The notes under the pieces: model-generated
Database searches by the model: none
The model's input: the letters and a program-made list of their open reading frames with translations, nothing else
What the model was told of the DNA's origin: nothing
NCBI GenBank assembly: GCA_000955785.1
Contig: JYOD01000007.1
Location: forward strand, 17,341 to 81,340
Origin: Burkholderiaceae bacterium 16
Lineage (GTDB): Bacteria > Pseudomonadota > Gammaproteobacteria > Burkholderiales > Burkholderiaceae
Reading direction: 5' to 3'
Length of the DNA stretch: 64,000 bases
Shown: in pieces, positions 26,699 to 35,174 of the stretch
How the letters are laid out: the number at the start of each line of letters is the position of its first letter
Numbering within the stretch: the stretch's first letter is position 1
Translations under genes and position numbers: made by a program

Positions 26699-26884
26699 TC
26701 AGCGCTGCGTGGCGTGCGCCCGCGCGCTGTCCGCGTTGCCGGGATCCGCATGGCGGCCGGTGCGGCTGTTTCCGGGCGTATCGTCTGCCGCGCCGAAGCG
26801 GGGCGGGTAGAGCGGGTGCCGCAGTGCCGCGTAGACAAGCACGACAGTGGCAATGGCGGTGATCCAGTCGATCAGGTCTTTCAT
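26699..26884 (-). CDS. Small membrane protein
   Basis: A 61-residue protein with one N-terminal transmembrane segment (about residues 4-22, LIDWITAIATVVLVYAAL) and a polar tail rich in D, R and A. GGAGG lies seven bases before the ATG, a good ribosome binding site. No family is recognised. It converges with the lipoprotein gene. Confidence 0.6.
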   Translation of the reverse strand: MKDLIDWITAIATVVLVYAALRHPLYPPRFGAADDTPGNSRTGRHADPGNADSARAHATQR

Positions 26885-27005
26885 TGGCGTTCCTCCACGT
26901 TGCCTGCATGGCGCGGCAGTTCCGTATCCAATGACAGTAGCCGACCGGCGCGGCCCGGGCAACGAAGCTTTGGTGCAATCCATATGCGCCGGCGCCGCGG
27001 GAGGC

Positions 27006-27464
27006 CTACAAGATCAGTTTATAGCCCTCATGGCTGGCCACAAAGCCGAGCCTTTCATAGAACCGGTGAGCGTCCGGACGGCCCTTGTCCGTGGTCAACT
27101 GGACCAGCGCGCAGCCGCGTGCCCTGCACGCCGAGATTGCCCATTCGAACATCTGCTGGCCAATCCGCGCGCTACGGTAGGGTGCGGCGATCCGGACTGC
27201 TTCGATCTGCCCCCGCCATGCCCCTCTCCGGGCAATGCCCGGTATGAACGATATCTGCAGTGTGCCGACTACCGCATCTCCATCCATGGCGACCACGAGA
27301 CGCTGATTCGGGTCGGCTTCTATAGCTTTAAAGCCGGCAACGTATCGTTCGTCCAGGGGCGAACCGACAGTCTCCCGCTGGCTGCCAAGCGCATCGTCCG
27401 CCAGCAATCCGACGATGGCGGGAAGGTCGGCCGGTAATGCGGTCCGAAAAATGATGTGTTCCAT
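27006..27464 (-). CDS. GNAT family N-acetyltransferase
   Basis: A 152-residue GNAT acetyltransferase. Acetyl-CoA-binding motif A is AVRIAAPYRSARIGQQMFEW and the C-terminal part is RFYERLGFVASHEGYKLIL, typical of small-molecule or protein acetylating GNATs. It starts at ATG 27462-27464 where the conserved domain begins, though the ribosome binding site is weak and an upstream ATG is possible. Substrate unknown. Confidence 0.88.
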   Translation of the reverse strand: MEHIIFRTALPADLPAIVGLLADDALGSQRETVGSPLDERYVAGFKAIEADPNQRLVVAMDGDAVVGTLQISFIPGIARRGAWRGQIEAVRIAAPYRSARIGQQMFEWAISACRARGCALVQLTTDKGRPDAHRFYERLGFVASHEGYKLIL

Positions 27465-27616
27465 ATCTGAACCGTGGGTAGCGCTGGTGCCAGGGGAAAG
27501 GCAAGTATATCGTCGCATACTGAAGCCCCGGGCGATCGCCGGATCGCTCGGGGTTGCCGGCAAACTGCCTTCGCGACATTGGCTCGCGAGGCGAGCCGTC
27601 ATGCAGGGAGGCTGAA

Positions 27617-28360
27617 ATGCGCAAGCTGTTCTTCACCACGGGATCGCCGTTCGCCCGCGCCGTGCGCATCGTGCTCGTCGAGAAGGGGCTGGATTTTGAG
27701 CGCGAGGAAACCTTCACTACGCCCAGCGTCGAGGAACGCGCGAGGATCACGCCAACCCTTCAGGTGCCTGCCCTGATCGACGGCAAGCTGACGCTATGGG
27801 ACTCGGCCGTGATTTTGGATTACCTCATGTCGGCCTATCCGGTTGCGGCGGCGCCCGAAGGCATGCAGCCCCTGGCCGCCGGTTATGTGCGCTCCGGGGA
27901 AGAATGGCATGACAAGCTCGTTCTCGCCACGCTGCAAACCTTAGGCGTGTCGACGACGACGGTGTCGCAGCTGCAATGGTCCGGCATTCGCCATGAAGAA
28001 AACAGCCATGCGGCCCGGTGCGCCATTCGCAACCAGCATCTTTTCGATTGGTTCGAGGCTCAGCTCATCGGCACTGCGGACGGCTTTGTCCCCGGCGTGG
28101 TATCCGCCCAGGATATCCTGCTCGCCTGCATTTGCCAGTTCATTGAAACTCGCCCGTTGCGGTTGTCCTGGCGCGCTCCGGATCGCCCCAAACTCGCTTC
28201 GCTGATCGCTCGCATGGAACAGCGGCCGTCCTTCCAGGAGGAAGCCGCACTTTGGTGGGAGCCAGGGGTCACTTACGCCACTGCCGCCGAGGTGGAGTGG
28301 GCGAAGCGAAAAACCATTTACAGTGGACCTGCCTTCAGCGAGTGGGTCACGGCGCGCTGA
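27617..28360 (+). CDS. Glutathione S-transferase family protein
   Basis: A 247-residue GST. The thioredoxin-fold N-terminal half has the glutathione-site start RKLFFTTGSPFARAVRIVL, the cis-proline region LQVPALID and a DSAVILDYL helix; the C-terminal half is helical. GGGAGG precedes the ATG at 27617. It is divergent from the GNAT gene and likely detoxifies or isomerises small electrophiles. Confidence 0.9.
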   Translation: MRKLFFTTGSPFARAVRIVLVEKGLDFEREETFTTPSVEERARITPTLQVPALIDGKLTLWDSAVILDYLMSAYPVAAAPEGMQPLAAGYVRSGEEWHDKLVLATLQTLGVSTTTVSQLQWSGIRHEENSHAARCAIRNQHLFDWFEAQLIGTADGFVPGVVSAQDILLACICQFIETRPLRLSWRAPDRPKLASLIARMEQRPSFQEEAALWWEPGVTYATAAEVEWAKRKTIYSGPAFSEWVTAR

Positions 28361-28367
28361 CTAGCGA

Positions 28368-28392
28368 ATTGGGCCCAGGCACCTGACCCAAT
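28368..28392. terminator. Weak hairpin between convergent genes
   Basis: ATTGGG and CCCAAT pair around a 13-base loop in the 35-base gap between the GST gene and the leftward cupin gene. The stem is short, so terminator function is tentative. Confidence 0.3.
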
Positions 28393-28395
28393 GCT

Positions 28396-28824
28396 TCAAG
28401 CGCCGTACTCGTCGCCGCTGGATGGATCGTACGGTAAAACCTGCTCGTGCTCGTCGGGCTGGTTGCGCGCGACGATGGCTCTCGCGGCTATCGTCGCACT
28501 CAGGTTGAATGGCTGATGCGGCACGCCGGGAGGAATAAACAGAAAGTCGCCTGCTTCGGTGATGACCGACTGCCGCAGTCCCGGCCCGTATCGCGTCTCG
28601 ACGCGCCCCTCCAGCATGTAGATTCCGGTCTCATAACCGCTGTGCACGTGCGGTTCGGCGTGCCCGCCTGGCGGGACGACGACGAGGTACATCGACAGGC
28701 CTTTCGCCCCCGCACTGTTGGCGGAAATGCCCACGAAGTAAGGCAGACGCTGGCTCGTTGCCATTTCCCGGCCGGGGCGCACCTTGACCAGGGCCGTGCC
28801 CGCGTTATCCGAACTGTCTAGCAT
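28396..28824 (-). CDS. Cupin domain protein
   Basis: A 142-residue single cupin. The metal-binding motifs are visible: GGHAEPHVHSGYETGIYMLEG (first, with H, H and E) and FIPPGVPHQP (second, with H). GGAGGAGCCGAC precedes the ATG. Members act as small-molecule dioxygenases, isomerases or sensors; the function here is unknown. Confidence 0.87.
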   Translation of the reverse strand: MLDSSDNAGTALVKVRPGREMATSQRLPYFVGISANSAGAKGLSMYLVVVPPGGHAEPHVHSGYETGIYMLEGRVETRYGPGLRQSVITEAGDFLFIPPGVPHQPFNLSATIAARAIVARNQPDEHEQVLPYDPSSGDEYGA

Positions 28825-29168
28825 GTCGGCTCCTCCTGGGTTCGCTTCGCCGTCGCGGCGTGGCTACGGCGTGGTGGCATTGCCGTTGCGACCGGTCTCC
28901 TACACCTTATTCTGCCGGCGCCGCCGTTTCAACCAGGTTCGGTTTCGCGCGGCAGCCGGGCAGGAAGCGGGGTGGAAGCGAGCGGGAACATTGCCAACGG
29001 GTCGACTGTGCAGGGTTCGCCGTGCTGGAAATGCAACTGTCAGCCGAACTGCCTGCCAGCTCGCCCGGCCTGGACCGCCAGGCTGCATCCTCGTCCGGCG
29101 CAGGCAAATCCGCGTCGGCGCTCCTCCGGCCCCGGGCAAAGGCAGCGAACGTATCCGGACCAACTGCG
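28825..29168. other. Gene-free stretch
   Basis: 344 bases between the cupin start and the DUF6881 stop. Open frames cross it on both strands but their translations are arginine- and proline-rich without domain features. I see no clear repeat or terminator. Confidence 0.5.
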
Positions 29169-29456
29169 TCAATGCCGCGCCGGGCACGCGTGTTGCAGCC
29201 AGAGGATTTCAAACGCCTCGGGCGTCATCGCCACCCCTTCAAACTCCGGATCCGCGTTGATCTCGTTGAGAAGTGGCACGGGAACGAGCCCAAGGTTGGT
29301 TCTTCCGGTTGTTGCCCCGACGCTTGCGAAGCCTACGCTTCCATCCGGGAAGAACTCCAGTTTCCGGGTCTCGAAGCGCTTGCCATTGAGCTCCGACACA
29401 AGGCGAACCGGCTCCGAGGAAAACTCGTGCCTCCAGATGACGTCGATGTATTCCAC
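29169..29456 (-). CDS. DUF6881 domain protein
   Basis: A 95-residue protein matching, from memory, the DUF6881 family: start YIDVIWRHEFSSEPVRL, RKLEFFPDGSVGFAS and PVPLLNEINADPEFEG. Translation probably starts at GTG 29454-29456, preceded by GGGGGATTTCC, as no ATG begins the domain. Related proteins are often found singly or near polymorphic toxin immunity genes; no toxin gene is visible here. Confidence 0.78.
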   Translation of the reverse strand: MEYIDVIWRHEFSSEPVRLVSELNGKRFETRKLEFFPDGSVGFASVGATTGRTNLGLVPVPLLNEINADPEFEGVAMTPEAFEILWLQHACPARH

Positions 29457-29509
29457 GGAAATCCCCCTTGGCGAAATGCAATCTAGCCCTTGCTGGTCGT
29501 TTTTGATCG

Positions 29510-29878
29510 TTACGGGTACGAATGCAGGTACGCCAGCAGGTCCTCGATCTGCCGCTCGTTGCCGAGTCCCCAAAAACGCATCTTGGTACCGGGCACAACC
29601 TTGCCCGGCGACCTGAGAAAATCGCTCAGCGTCTTTTCAGACCATACGATCCCCGATTTCTTCATTGCCGGAGAGTAGGTGTAGTCGTTGGTTCCTCCGG
29701 CGGTCCTGCCAAAGATGGCATTGAGCTGGGGACCAAACGCACCGCGCGCGGATGGCCCGACGCTGTGGCAAGAGGCGCATCTCGTGGCGAACAACGCCTT
29801 TCCGGCCTGTACGTCCCCGGCAGCGTGCGCCGATGTTTGGATGGCTAGTGCCAGAGTCAACAATGCGGCTGTTTTCAT
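29510..29878 (-). CDS. Class I c-type cytochrome
   Basis: A 122-residue periplasmic cytochrome c. Signal peptide about 1-19 (cleavage after SAHA), haem motif C34-A-S-C37-H38, and probable axial methionine M100 in TKMRFWG. The pattern with GPxLxxIFGR and YSPAMKKS matches cytochrome c2/c550-like proteins. It stands alone with no oxidase genes nearby and likely shuttles electrons in the periplasm. Confidence 0.92.
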   Translation of the reverse strand: MKTAALLTLALAIQTSAHAAGDVQAGKALFATRCASCHSVGPSARGAFGPQLNAIFGRTAGGTNDYTYSPAMKKSGIVWSEKTLSDFLRSPGKVVPGTKMRFWGLGNERQIEDLLAYLHSYP

Positions 29879-30008
29879 GGCGCTTGTTCGGAATAGGAGA
29901 GGCGCAGCATTATATAGCGCCTCCTGGCGCCGGAAAGAGCGCGTGCCGCGGACGCAGTATCAATGCAGCGCTTGCGTGGCCAGCGTCCGCTCAGGTGGAG
30001 ACCAGGCC

Positions 30009-30350
30009 TCAGTCATCCCGCGTCAACACTTCGAGCAGATCGATCTCGAAGACCAGGTTCGAGTTCGGCTTGATGTGAACCCCGACCTGTCTCTCGCCAT
30101 AGGCGAGATGGGCCGGCACATGAAGCTTGCGCTTGCCGCCGACTTTCATGCCCATCAGTCCGATATCCCAGCCTTTGATGACGCGCCCGGTTCCGATGAC
30201 GCACTGGAAAGGCTTGCCGCGATCATGGGAGGAGTCGAATTTGGTGCCGTCCTCCAGGTAGCCGGTGTACTGGGTGGTGATCAGGGCGCCCTTGACTACC
30301 TCTTTGCCGTCGCCGGGCTGGATGTCTTCAATTTGAAGTTCGCTGCTCAT
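30009..30350 (-). CDS. FKBP-type peptidyl-prolyl cis-trans isomerase
   Basis: A 113-residue FKBP domain without signal peptide. Active-site residues are in VQY-equivalent TTQYTGYLEDGTKFDSS, GRVIKGWDIGLMGMKVGG, AYGERQVG and LVFEIDLLEV. It speeds prolyl bond isomerisation in the cytoplasm. The central tryptophan of the pocket is W61. Confidence 0.93.
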   Translation of the reverse strand: MSSELQIEDIQPGDGKEVVKGALITTQYTGYLEDGTKFDSSHDRGKPFQCVIGTGRVIKGWDIGLMGMKVGGKRKLHVPAHLAYGERQVGVHIKPNSNLVFEIDLLEVLTRDD

Positions 30351-30407
30351 CGGTTGCTCTCGTTCATGGTCTGACGAGGCAGAGTTTACAGCGACTGTGC
30401 CGCCGCG

Positions 30408-30716
30408 CTATCGCTGTTCGGGAGGGATCGACGAGATGCCTGCGGAAAACCGCGCATGAGCAGAAGGATCTACCGGCCTGTGCTTGACCTTGGTGCTGGC
30501 TGGATCCTTGCCGAGATAGTTGTCGTTCTTCCAGTTTCTTGACGGCCTGACCGGCCTTGGCGTGAAGCCGCCCCCACAATTTGGGCAGACATTGGCCAGG
30601 ACTTCGTCCACGCATCCAGCACAGAATGTGCATTCATAGCTACAGATGCGCGCTTCCAGCGAAGCTGGCGGGAGCGCCTTGTTGCAGTGCTCGCAGGTTG
30701 GCATGAGTTCCAGCAT
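30408..30716 (-). CDS. DUF1272 zinc-ribbon-like protein
   Basis: A 102-residue protein beginning MLELMPTCEHCNKALPPAS and carrying four CxxC-type cysteine pairs (CEHC, CSYEC, CAGC, CPNC), the DUF1272 pattern, followed by a basic tail longer than usual. It probably binds zinc. GGAGGAACGGAAC precedes the ATG at 30714-30716. It diverges from the GlxA-type regulator gene. Confidence 0.88.
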   Translation of the reverse strand: MLELMPTCEHCNKALPPASLEARICSYECTFCAGCVDEVLANVCPNCGGGFTPRPVRPSRNWKNDNYLGKDPASTKVKHRPVDPSAHARFSAGISSIPPEQR

Positions 30717-30834
30717 GTTCCGTTCCTCCGTATCGATAGCCGGCATAGCCGAGGCGGTAAATTCGCTGCCATACTAACCACAAGCAAGATCGGCTGCTAT
30801 TTGAAAAAAGGACAAACATGGAAAAAAATGTGCC

Positions 30835-31794
30835 ATGAGGCGTATCTATCTTGTACTGCCACCGAACGTACACATCCTCGATCTCGGCGGACCGATGCAG
30901 GTCCTCGGCTCGGTGGCGGCGCTTGGCATTTCGCCGCTCGAACTGGTCTGCGTTGGGCCGCTGAAGGAACTGACAAGTTTCCAGGGTCTGGCGCTCAGCG
31001 CGGTGCGGCCTTTGCCGGCGCGGCTGGTGGCCGGCGATGTCGTCATCGTGGTGGGTTTCAAGCTGGCGGTTAGCGCGCTGTCCACGCCGGAGCAGCAGCA
31101 GATAGTCCGTTGGCTGCAAACCGTGGCGAAGCCCCGGCTCGGCGAGATCACGCTTGCCAGCGTCTGCACCGGCGCTTTCTTGCTCGGGGAGGCCGGCCTG
31201 CTCGACGGCCGCAACTGCACCACGCACCATGATCACCTAGCGCGGCTGCAGCAGCGCAATCCGCTAGCCCGCGTGCTGTCCAACCGGCTGCTGGTCGAGG
31301 ATGGCGCGCTGATCACCTCGGCGGGTGTCACGGCGGGCATCGATCTCGCGCTGCACCTGATCCGGCATCGGTTCGGCGCGGCCGCCGCGATCCGCGTCGC
31401 GCGGGAGAACGTGGTCCCGTTCCGCCGGCTGGGCCAGGACCCGGCGCTTGACGTGCCGCTGCGCTACCGGGATCACCATCATCCGGTCATCCATGCCGTG
31501 CAGGACTTCCTGACCGGGCAGCCCGCCAGCGCGTTGCCATATCGTGAGCTGGCCGAACGCTTCGCACTGAGCTATCGGCATCTGGCCAGGCTGTTCCAGC
31601 AGGAGTGCGGCGTTACCCTCAAGCAATACCAGCAGCAGCTACGGCTCGATCTGGCGCGCCGGCTGTTGAAGGACAGCGACTGGGCCGTGGAGATCGTTGC
31701 CGAGCGTTGCGGCTTTGCCAGCCCGCAGGCCTTCCGCGCGGCGTGGCGGCAGGAGGAGCCGGTTGCGCCCTCGCTCTGGCGGGCGCAACCTTGA
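30835..31794 (+). CDS. GlxA family AraC-type transcriptional regulator with DJ-1/PfpI domain
   Basis: A 319-residue regulator with an N-terminal class I glutamine amidotransferase-like (DJ-1/PfpI) domain at about 1-185, including the nucleophile-elbow cysteine in SVCTGAFLL, and a C-terminal AraC HTH at about 220-310 (LAERFALSYRHLARLFQQEC and IVAERCGFASPQAFRAAW). Such proteins often control catabolic or stress genes. Its target is not evident; the neighbours downstream are on the other strand. Confidence 0.92.
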   Translation: MRRIYLVLPPNVHILDLGGPMQVLGSVAALGISPLELVCVGPLKELTSFQGLALSAVRPLPARLVAGDVVIVVGFKLAVSALSTPEQQQIVRWLQTVAKPRLGEITLASVCTGAFLLGEAGLLDGRNCTTHHDHLARLQQRNPLARVLSNRLLVEDGALITSAGVTAGIDLALHLIRHRFGAAAAIRVARENVVPFRRLGQDPALDVPLRYRDHHHPVIHAVQDFLTGQPASALPYRELAERFALSYRHLARLFQQECGVTLKQYQQQLRLDLARRLLKDSDWAVEIVAERCGFASPQAFRAAWRQEEPVAPSLWRAQP

Positions 31795-31805
31795 CGCCGC
31801 CTGGC

Positions 31806-32906
31806 TTATGGCGCGCCGTGCTCGCCCAGTGCCGGAACGTGGTCGTCGCTTGCCGGCAAGCCAAGGGAGAACTTGACGGGGAAGCCGAGCGTGATGGCTT
31901 GATCCCCCGGCAACGCACGGATCATGCCGCGTGCCTGCACATGCGGGTCGGCAAACAGCTCCTGCGCGCTTAGCGAAGGGGAGAAGGGAAGATCCAGTGC
32001 AGCGAAGGCGTCGGTCCACTCCGCCAGCGTTCGCGTCAGGAAGATGCCTGCGAGCAGGCCGTTCACCTCTGGCTTGTGCTGCTGTCGGCCCGCGCGGGAA
32101 CTGAACCGGGCATCGAGCAGCGCCGGGAACGCGGCGCCAAGGGCATCGCACAGGTTCAGCCAGAACTTGTTTTCGAGGATGCCCATGGCAAGGTGCCGGC
32201 CATCGCGCGTCTCGAAGATATCGTTGTCCGGCATCACGGTGGGCGATTCATGGGGGTGATCCTCGTAGCCGCGCGCGGCCCATGCGCCATGCGCGGTCCA
32301 GGACAGGAGGGCGTCATGGATCGAGACATCGAGATGCTGGCCGTGGCCATTCTGGCGCGCGCTCATGATGGCTACCGCCAGCGAGAGCGCGGCGTAGCCC
32401 GAGGCCGCGTAGTCGGAGACGCGGGCACGCGGGCGGGAGATCTTGTCCGCCACCTGGACCGGGACGGACCAGTAGCCCGCCAGGGCGAGATAGTTCAGGT
32501 CGTGGCCGGCATGGTCGGCATAGGGGCCGGTCTGGCCGAAGCCGGAGATGGAGCACAGCACGATGGCGGGATTCACTTCCGCGAGCGTCTCATAACCCAG
32601 GCCGAGACGCTGCATCACGCCGGGCCGGAAGCCTTCGACAACGGCGTCCGCATCCCGCACCAGGCCGAGGAATGCGCTACGCCCTTCCGCGGATTTCAGG
32701 TCGAGCGCGATGGATTGCTTGCCGCGATTGAACTGGGCAAACACCGCGGGGCCGAGTTGCCGGGAGGTGTCGCCGATGCCCGGCTGCTCCACCTTGATGA
32801 CATCCGCGCCGAGTTGCAGGAGCAGGCTGGTGGCGTGCGGGCCCGGCAGCAACTGGCTGACATCGATGATCTTCACGTCCTTGAGGCAGGACCACTCTGG
32901 TTTCAT
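31806..32906 (-). CDS. CaiB/BaiF family CoA-transferase, AMACR-like
   Basis: A 366-residue class III CoA-transferase/racemase-like protein. The nucleophilic aspartate is D165 in RVSDYAASG; LGADVIKVEQPG is at 32-43 and GFGQTGPYADHAGHDLNY at 122-139. The residues are compatible with CoA transfer or alpha-methylacyl-CoA racemisation. It ends a leftward operon of ligase, acyl-CoA dehydrogenase and Bug receptor genes, 23 bases after the Bug gene. Confidence 0.92.
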   Translation of the reverse strand: MKPEWSCLKDVKIIDVSQLLPGPHATSLLLQLGADVIKVEQPGIGDTSRQLGPAVFAQFNRGKQSIALDLKSAEGRSAFLGLVRDADAVVEGFRPGVMQRLGLGYETLAEVNPAIVLCSISGFGQTGPYADHAGHDLNYLALAGYWSVPVQVADKISRPRARVSDYAASGYAALSLAVAIMSARQNGHGQHLDVSIHDALLSWTAHGAWAARGYEDHPHESPTVMPDNDIFETRDGRHLAMGILENKFWLNLCDALGAAFPALLDARFSSRAGRQQHKPEVNGLLAGIFLTRTLAEWTDAFAALDLPFSPSLSAQELFADPHVQARGMIRALPGDQAITLGFPVKFSLGLPASDDHVPALGEHGAP

Positions 32907-32929
32907 GGTGCTTTCCGGGTGAGGTGGAT

Positions 32930-33910
32930 TCAGCTTACGTCGCCGTTCATGCCGATCGAGCGGATCAGCGTGCCGTAGCGGGCGCTGTCGGCGGCTACCG
33001 TTGCGTTGAACTGGGCCGGGGAGGCGCTGCGGCGCAACTCGCCCGCGTTGGCCTTGATCTGGGCATCGAGGCGCCCGCCGGCCTGCAACTCGCTGATGGC
33101 GGCAAAGAGCCGCTGGGTAAGTTCGGCGGGAAGGCGCGCGGGGGCAAACAGGCCGGTCCAGTTGTCGAGGACGAAGCCGGGCGGCATGGCCTCGGCAAAC
33201 GTCGGTACCTCAGGGAAATAAGCCGAGCGCGCGGATGACGACACCGCCAGCGCCCGGACCTGCCCGTTGCGCAGGTATTGGGTCGCGGTACTCAGCACGG
33301 GCATGCCGAACTGGGTCTGGCCGCTGAGCATGGAGGTAATGATCTCCGTCGCACCCTTGTACGGGATATGGACGGCTTCGGTGCCGGTCTGGTGCAGCAG
33401 GGCTTCGACGGCCAGATGCGCGATGCTGCCTTTGCCGCCCGATCCGTAGTTGAGCTTGCCGGGGGCGCGCTTCATCGCGGCGATCAGGTCGCCCGCGGTC
33501 TTGTAGGGCGCATCCGCGGGCACCACGAGCGCGGTCGGCCCGCCGGAGATCGCCGCGATGGACGTGAAATCGTGCGCGGGATCGTATGGCATGTTGCGAT
33601 ACATATGCACATTGATGACATGCGTATTCGCGAGAATGCCGAGCGTGTATCCGTCCGCCGCGGCGCGCTTCAGGGCGCCGGCGCCGATGATGCCGCCGGC
33701 GCCGGGCATGTTCTCGACCACCAGCGGCTGACCCAGCTGCCGCCCCAGTTCGGCCGCCAGCGTCCGCGCGATATTGTCGGGGGCGCTGCCTGCCAGGAAC
33801 GGGACGATCAGGCGGATGGGACGGTTGGGATAGGCGGCGGCGCGCGCCGGGGCCAGCATGCTGCTCAAGGCGGCCGCGCTTGCCGCGGCAAGCCAGGTTC
33901 GGCGGTTCAT
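32930..33910 (-). CDS. Bug/TctC family periplasmic receptor
   Basis: A 326-residue Bug receptor. A signal peptide with a twin-arginine-like start (MNRRTWLAAASAAALSS) ends near ARAAA; YPNRPIRLIVPFLAGSAPDN and VVENMPGAGGIIG follow. AAAAAGGAGACAACCC precedes the ATG at 33908-33910. It sits inside an acyl-CoA catabolic operon, so it probably binds the acid that the operon's ligase activates. No TctAB genes are present. Confidence 0.95.
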   Translation of the reverse strand: MNRRTWLAAASAAALSSMLAPARAAAYPNRPIRLIVPFLAGSAPDNIARTLAAELGRQLGQPLVVENMPGAGGIIGAGALKRAAADGYTLGILANTHVINVHMYRNMPYDPAHDFTSIAAISGGPTALVVPADAPYKTAGDLIAAMKRAPGKLNYGSGGKGSIAHLAVEALLHQTGTEAVHIPYKGATEIITSMLSGQTQFGMPVLSTATQYLRNGQVRALAVSSSARSAYFPEVPTFAEAMPPGFVLDNWTGLFAPARLPAELTQRLFAAISELQAGGRLDAQIKANAGELRRSASPAQFNATVAADSARYGTLIRSIGMNGDVS

Positions 33911-33981
33911 GGGTTGTCTCCTTTTTGGGGCCGCGCAGTCTTGCCGCGCCGGCGCGTCAATGCTTGCTTGTGCCTGCCCGC

Positions 33982-35163
33982 TCAAGCTTGCGCCTGCATG
34001 GGCTCGAGAATCGCCCGGGCGATGGTATTGCGCTGGATCTCGCTGGTGCCGGTGAAGATCCGGAACATGCGCAGCTTGCGGAAAGCCTGCTCGACCGGAT
34101 GCCCCCGGGTGACGCCGACATTGCCGTGGATCTGCACGGCTTTGTCGGCTACCTCGAAGCAGCGCTCGGAGATATAGAGCTTGCACGCGGCGGCCTTCAT
34201 GCGCAGGTCGGCACCGCTATCGGCCAGCGCCGCCGTCTGCGCGATCATGCTCTCGCAAGCCCACAGCGCGGCGGCCATGTCCGCCAGCATGTGCTGGATT
34301 GCCTGGAAGCGCGCAATGGGTCCACCGAACTGGCGCCGCTTGCCGGCGTATTCGAGCGAGGCTTGATAGGCCGTGGTGGCCAGCCCCAGCATGGTAGGGC
34401 AGTGCAGCAGCCGGTTGACGTTGATGCGCGACATGCCGAGCTTGAAGCCGTTGCCTTCTCCGCCAAAGATATTGGCGCGCGGCACCCGTACATTGGTGAA
34501 CTCGATATCCGCATCGATATGCTGGCCCGACATCGGCACGTATTCGGTACTGACCCTGACGCCGGGCAGGTCCAGGTCGATCAGCACGGCCGTGATGGCC
34601 GGCGGCGAGGCTGTGGCATCGGTCACGCACATGACGATGGCGAAATCGGCGAATGGCGCACCGCTGATGTAGTGCTTGCGGCCATTGACGACCAGCTCGT
34701 CGCCATCCGCCACGGCGGTGGTCGAGATGCTCTGGGCGTCCGAGCCGGAATGCGGCTCGGTGAGGGCAAAGCAGGTCGACTTCTCGCCCCGGATCACCGG
34801 CTGGAAGTAGTTTGCGAGCTGTTCGGGCGTCGCATACTTGAGCATATTGCCCACGCGCGGCGGGCCGCCCAGGTCCCCCAGCACATGCGGCGCCAGCACG
34901 GCGCCGCTGGCGGCCAGGTCCGCTTTCAGCGCGCACTGCTCGGCGATGTCCAGGCCTTTGCCGCCCAGCTGGACCGGCAGGCAGGCGGCATAGAGCCCCA
35001 GCTCGCTGGAGCGGCGCCACACGCCGCGCAGCACATCCCTGGGCCAGACGTCTTCCGAGCCGAGGCCGAGTTCCCGTTCCAGCGGCAGCAATTCCTCGTC
35101 GATATAACGGCGGATCGCGGCGCGGGTCTCGATGAGCGTGGGGTTGGTCAGATGGTCGAACAT
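33982..35163 (-). CDS. Acyl-CoA dehydrogenase family protein
   Basis: A 393-residue flavoprotein with the acyl-CoA dehydrogenase layout: helical N-terminal domain, FAD-binding CFALTEPHSGSDAQ and KHYISGAPFADF in the beta domain, and C-terminal RRQFGGPIARFQ and FTGTSEIQRNTIAR. The usual catalytic glutamate before GTSEIQ is T (MFRIFTGTSE), and the alternative glutamate site of the isovaleryl-CoA type is asparagine (NVNRL). An unusual base or another reaction is likely. TTAAGGAGAATCGCC precedes ATG 35161-35163. Confidence 0.9.
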   Translation of the reverse strand: MFDHLTNPTLIETRAAIRRYIDEELLPLERELGLGSEDVWPRDVLRGVWRRSSELGLYAACLPVQLGGKGLDIAEQCALKADLAASGAVLAPHVLGDLGGPPRVGNMLKYATPEQLANYFQPVIRGEKSTCFALTEPHSGSDAQSISTTAVADGDELVVNGRKHYISGAPFADFAIVMCVTDATASPPAITAVLIDLDLPGVRVSTEYVPMSGQHIDADIEFTNVRVPRANIFGGEGNGFKLGMSRINVNRLLHCPTMLGLATTAYQASLEYAGKRRQFGGPIARFQAIQHMLADMAAALWACESMIAQTAALADSGADLRMKAAACKLYISERCFEVADKAVQIHGNVGVTRGHPVEQAFRKLRMFRIFTGTSEIQRNTIARAILEPMQAQA

Positions 35164-35174
35164 GGCGATTCTCC

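Noticed and set aside
28860-29486. Plus-strand 208-codon open frame
   Set aside because: Composition is arginine- and proline-rich, there is no domain, and it overlaps the DUF6881 gene.
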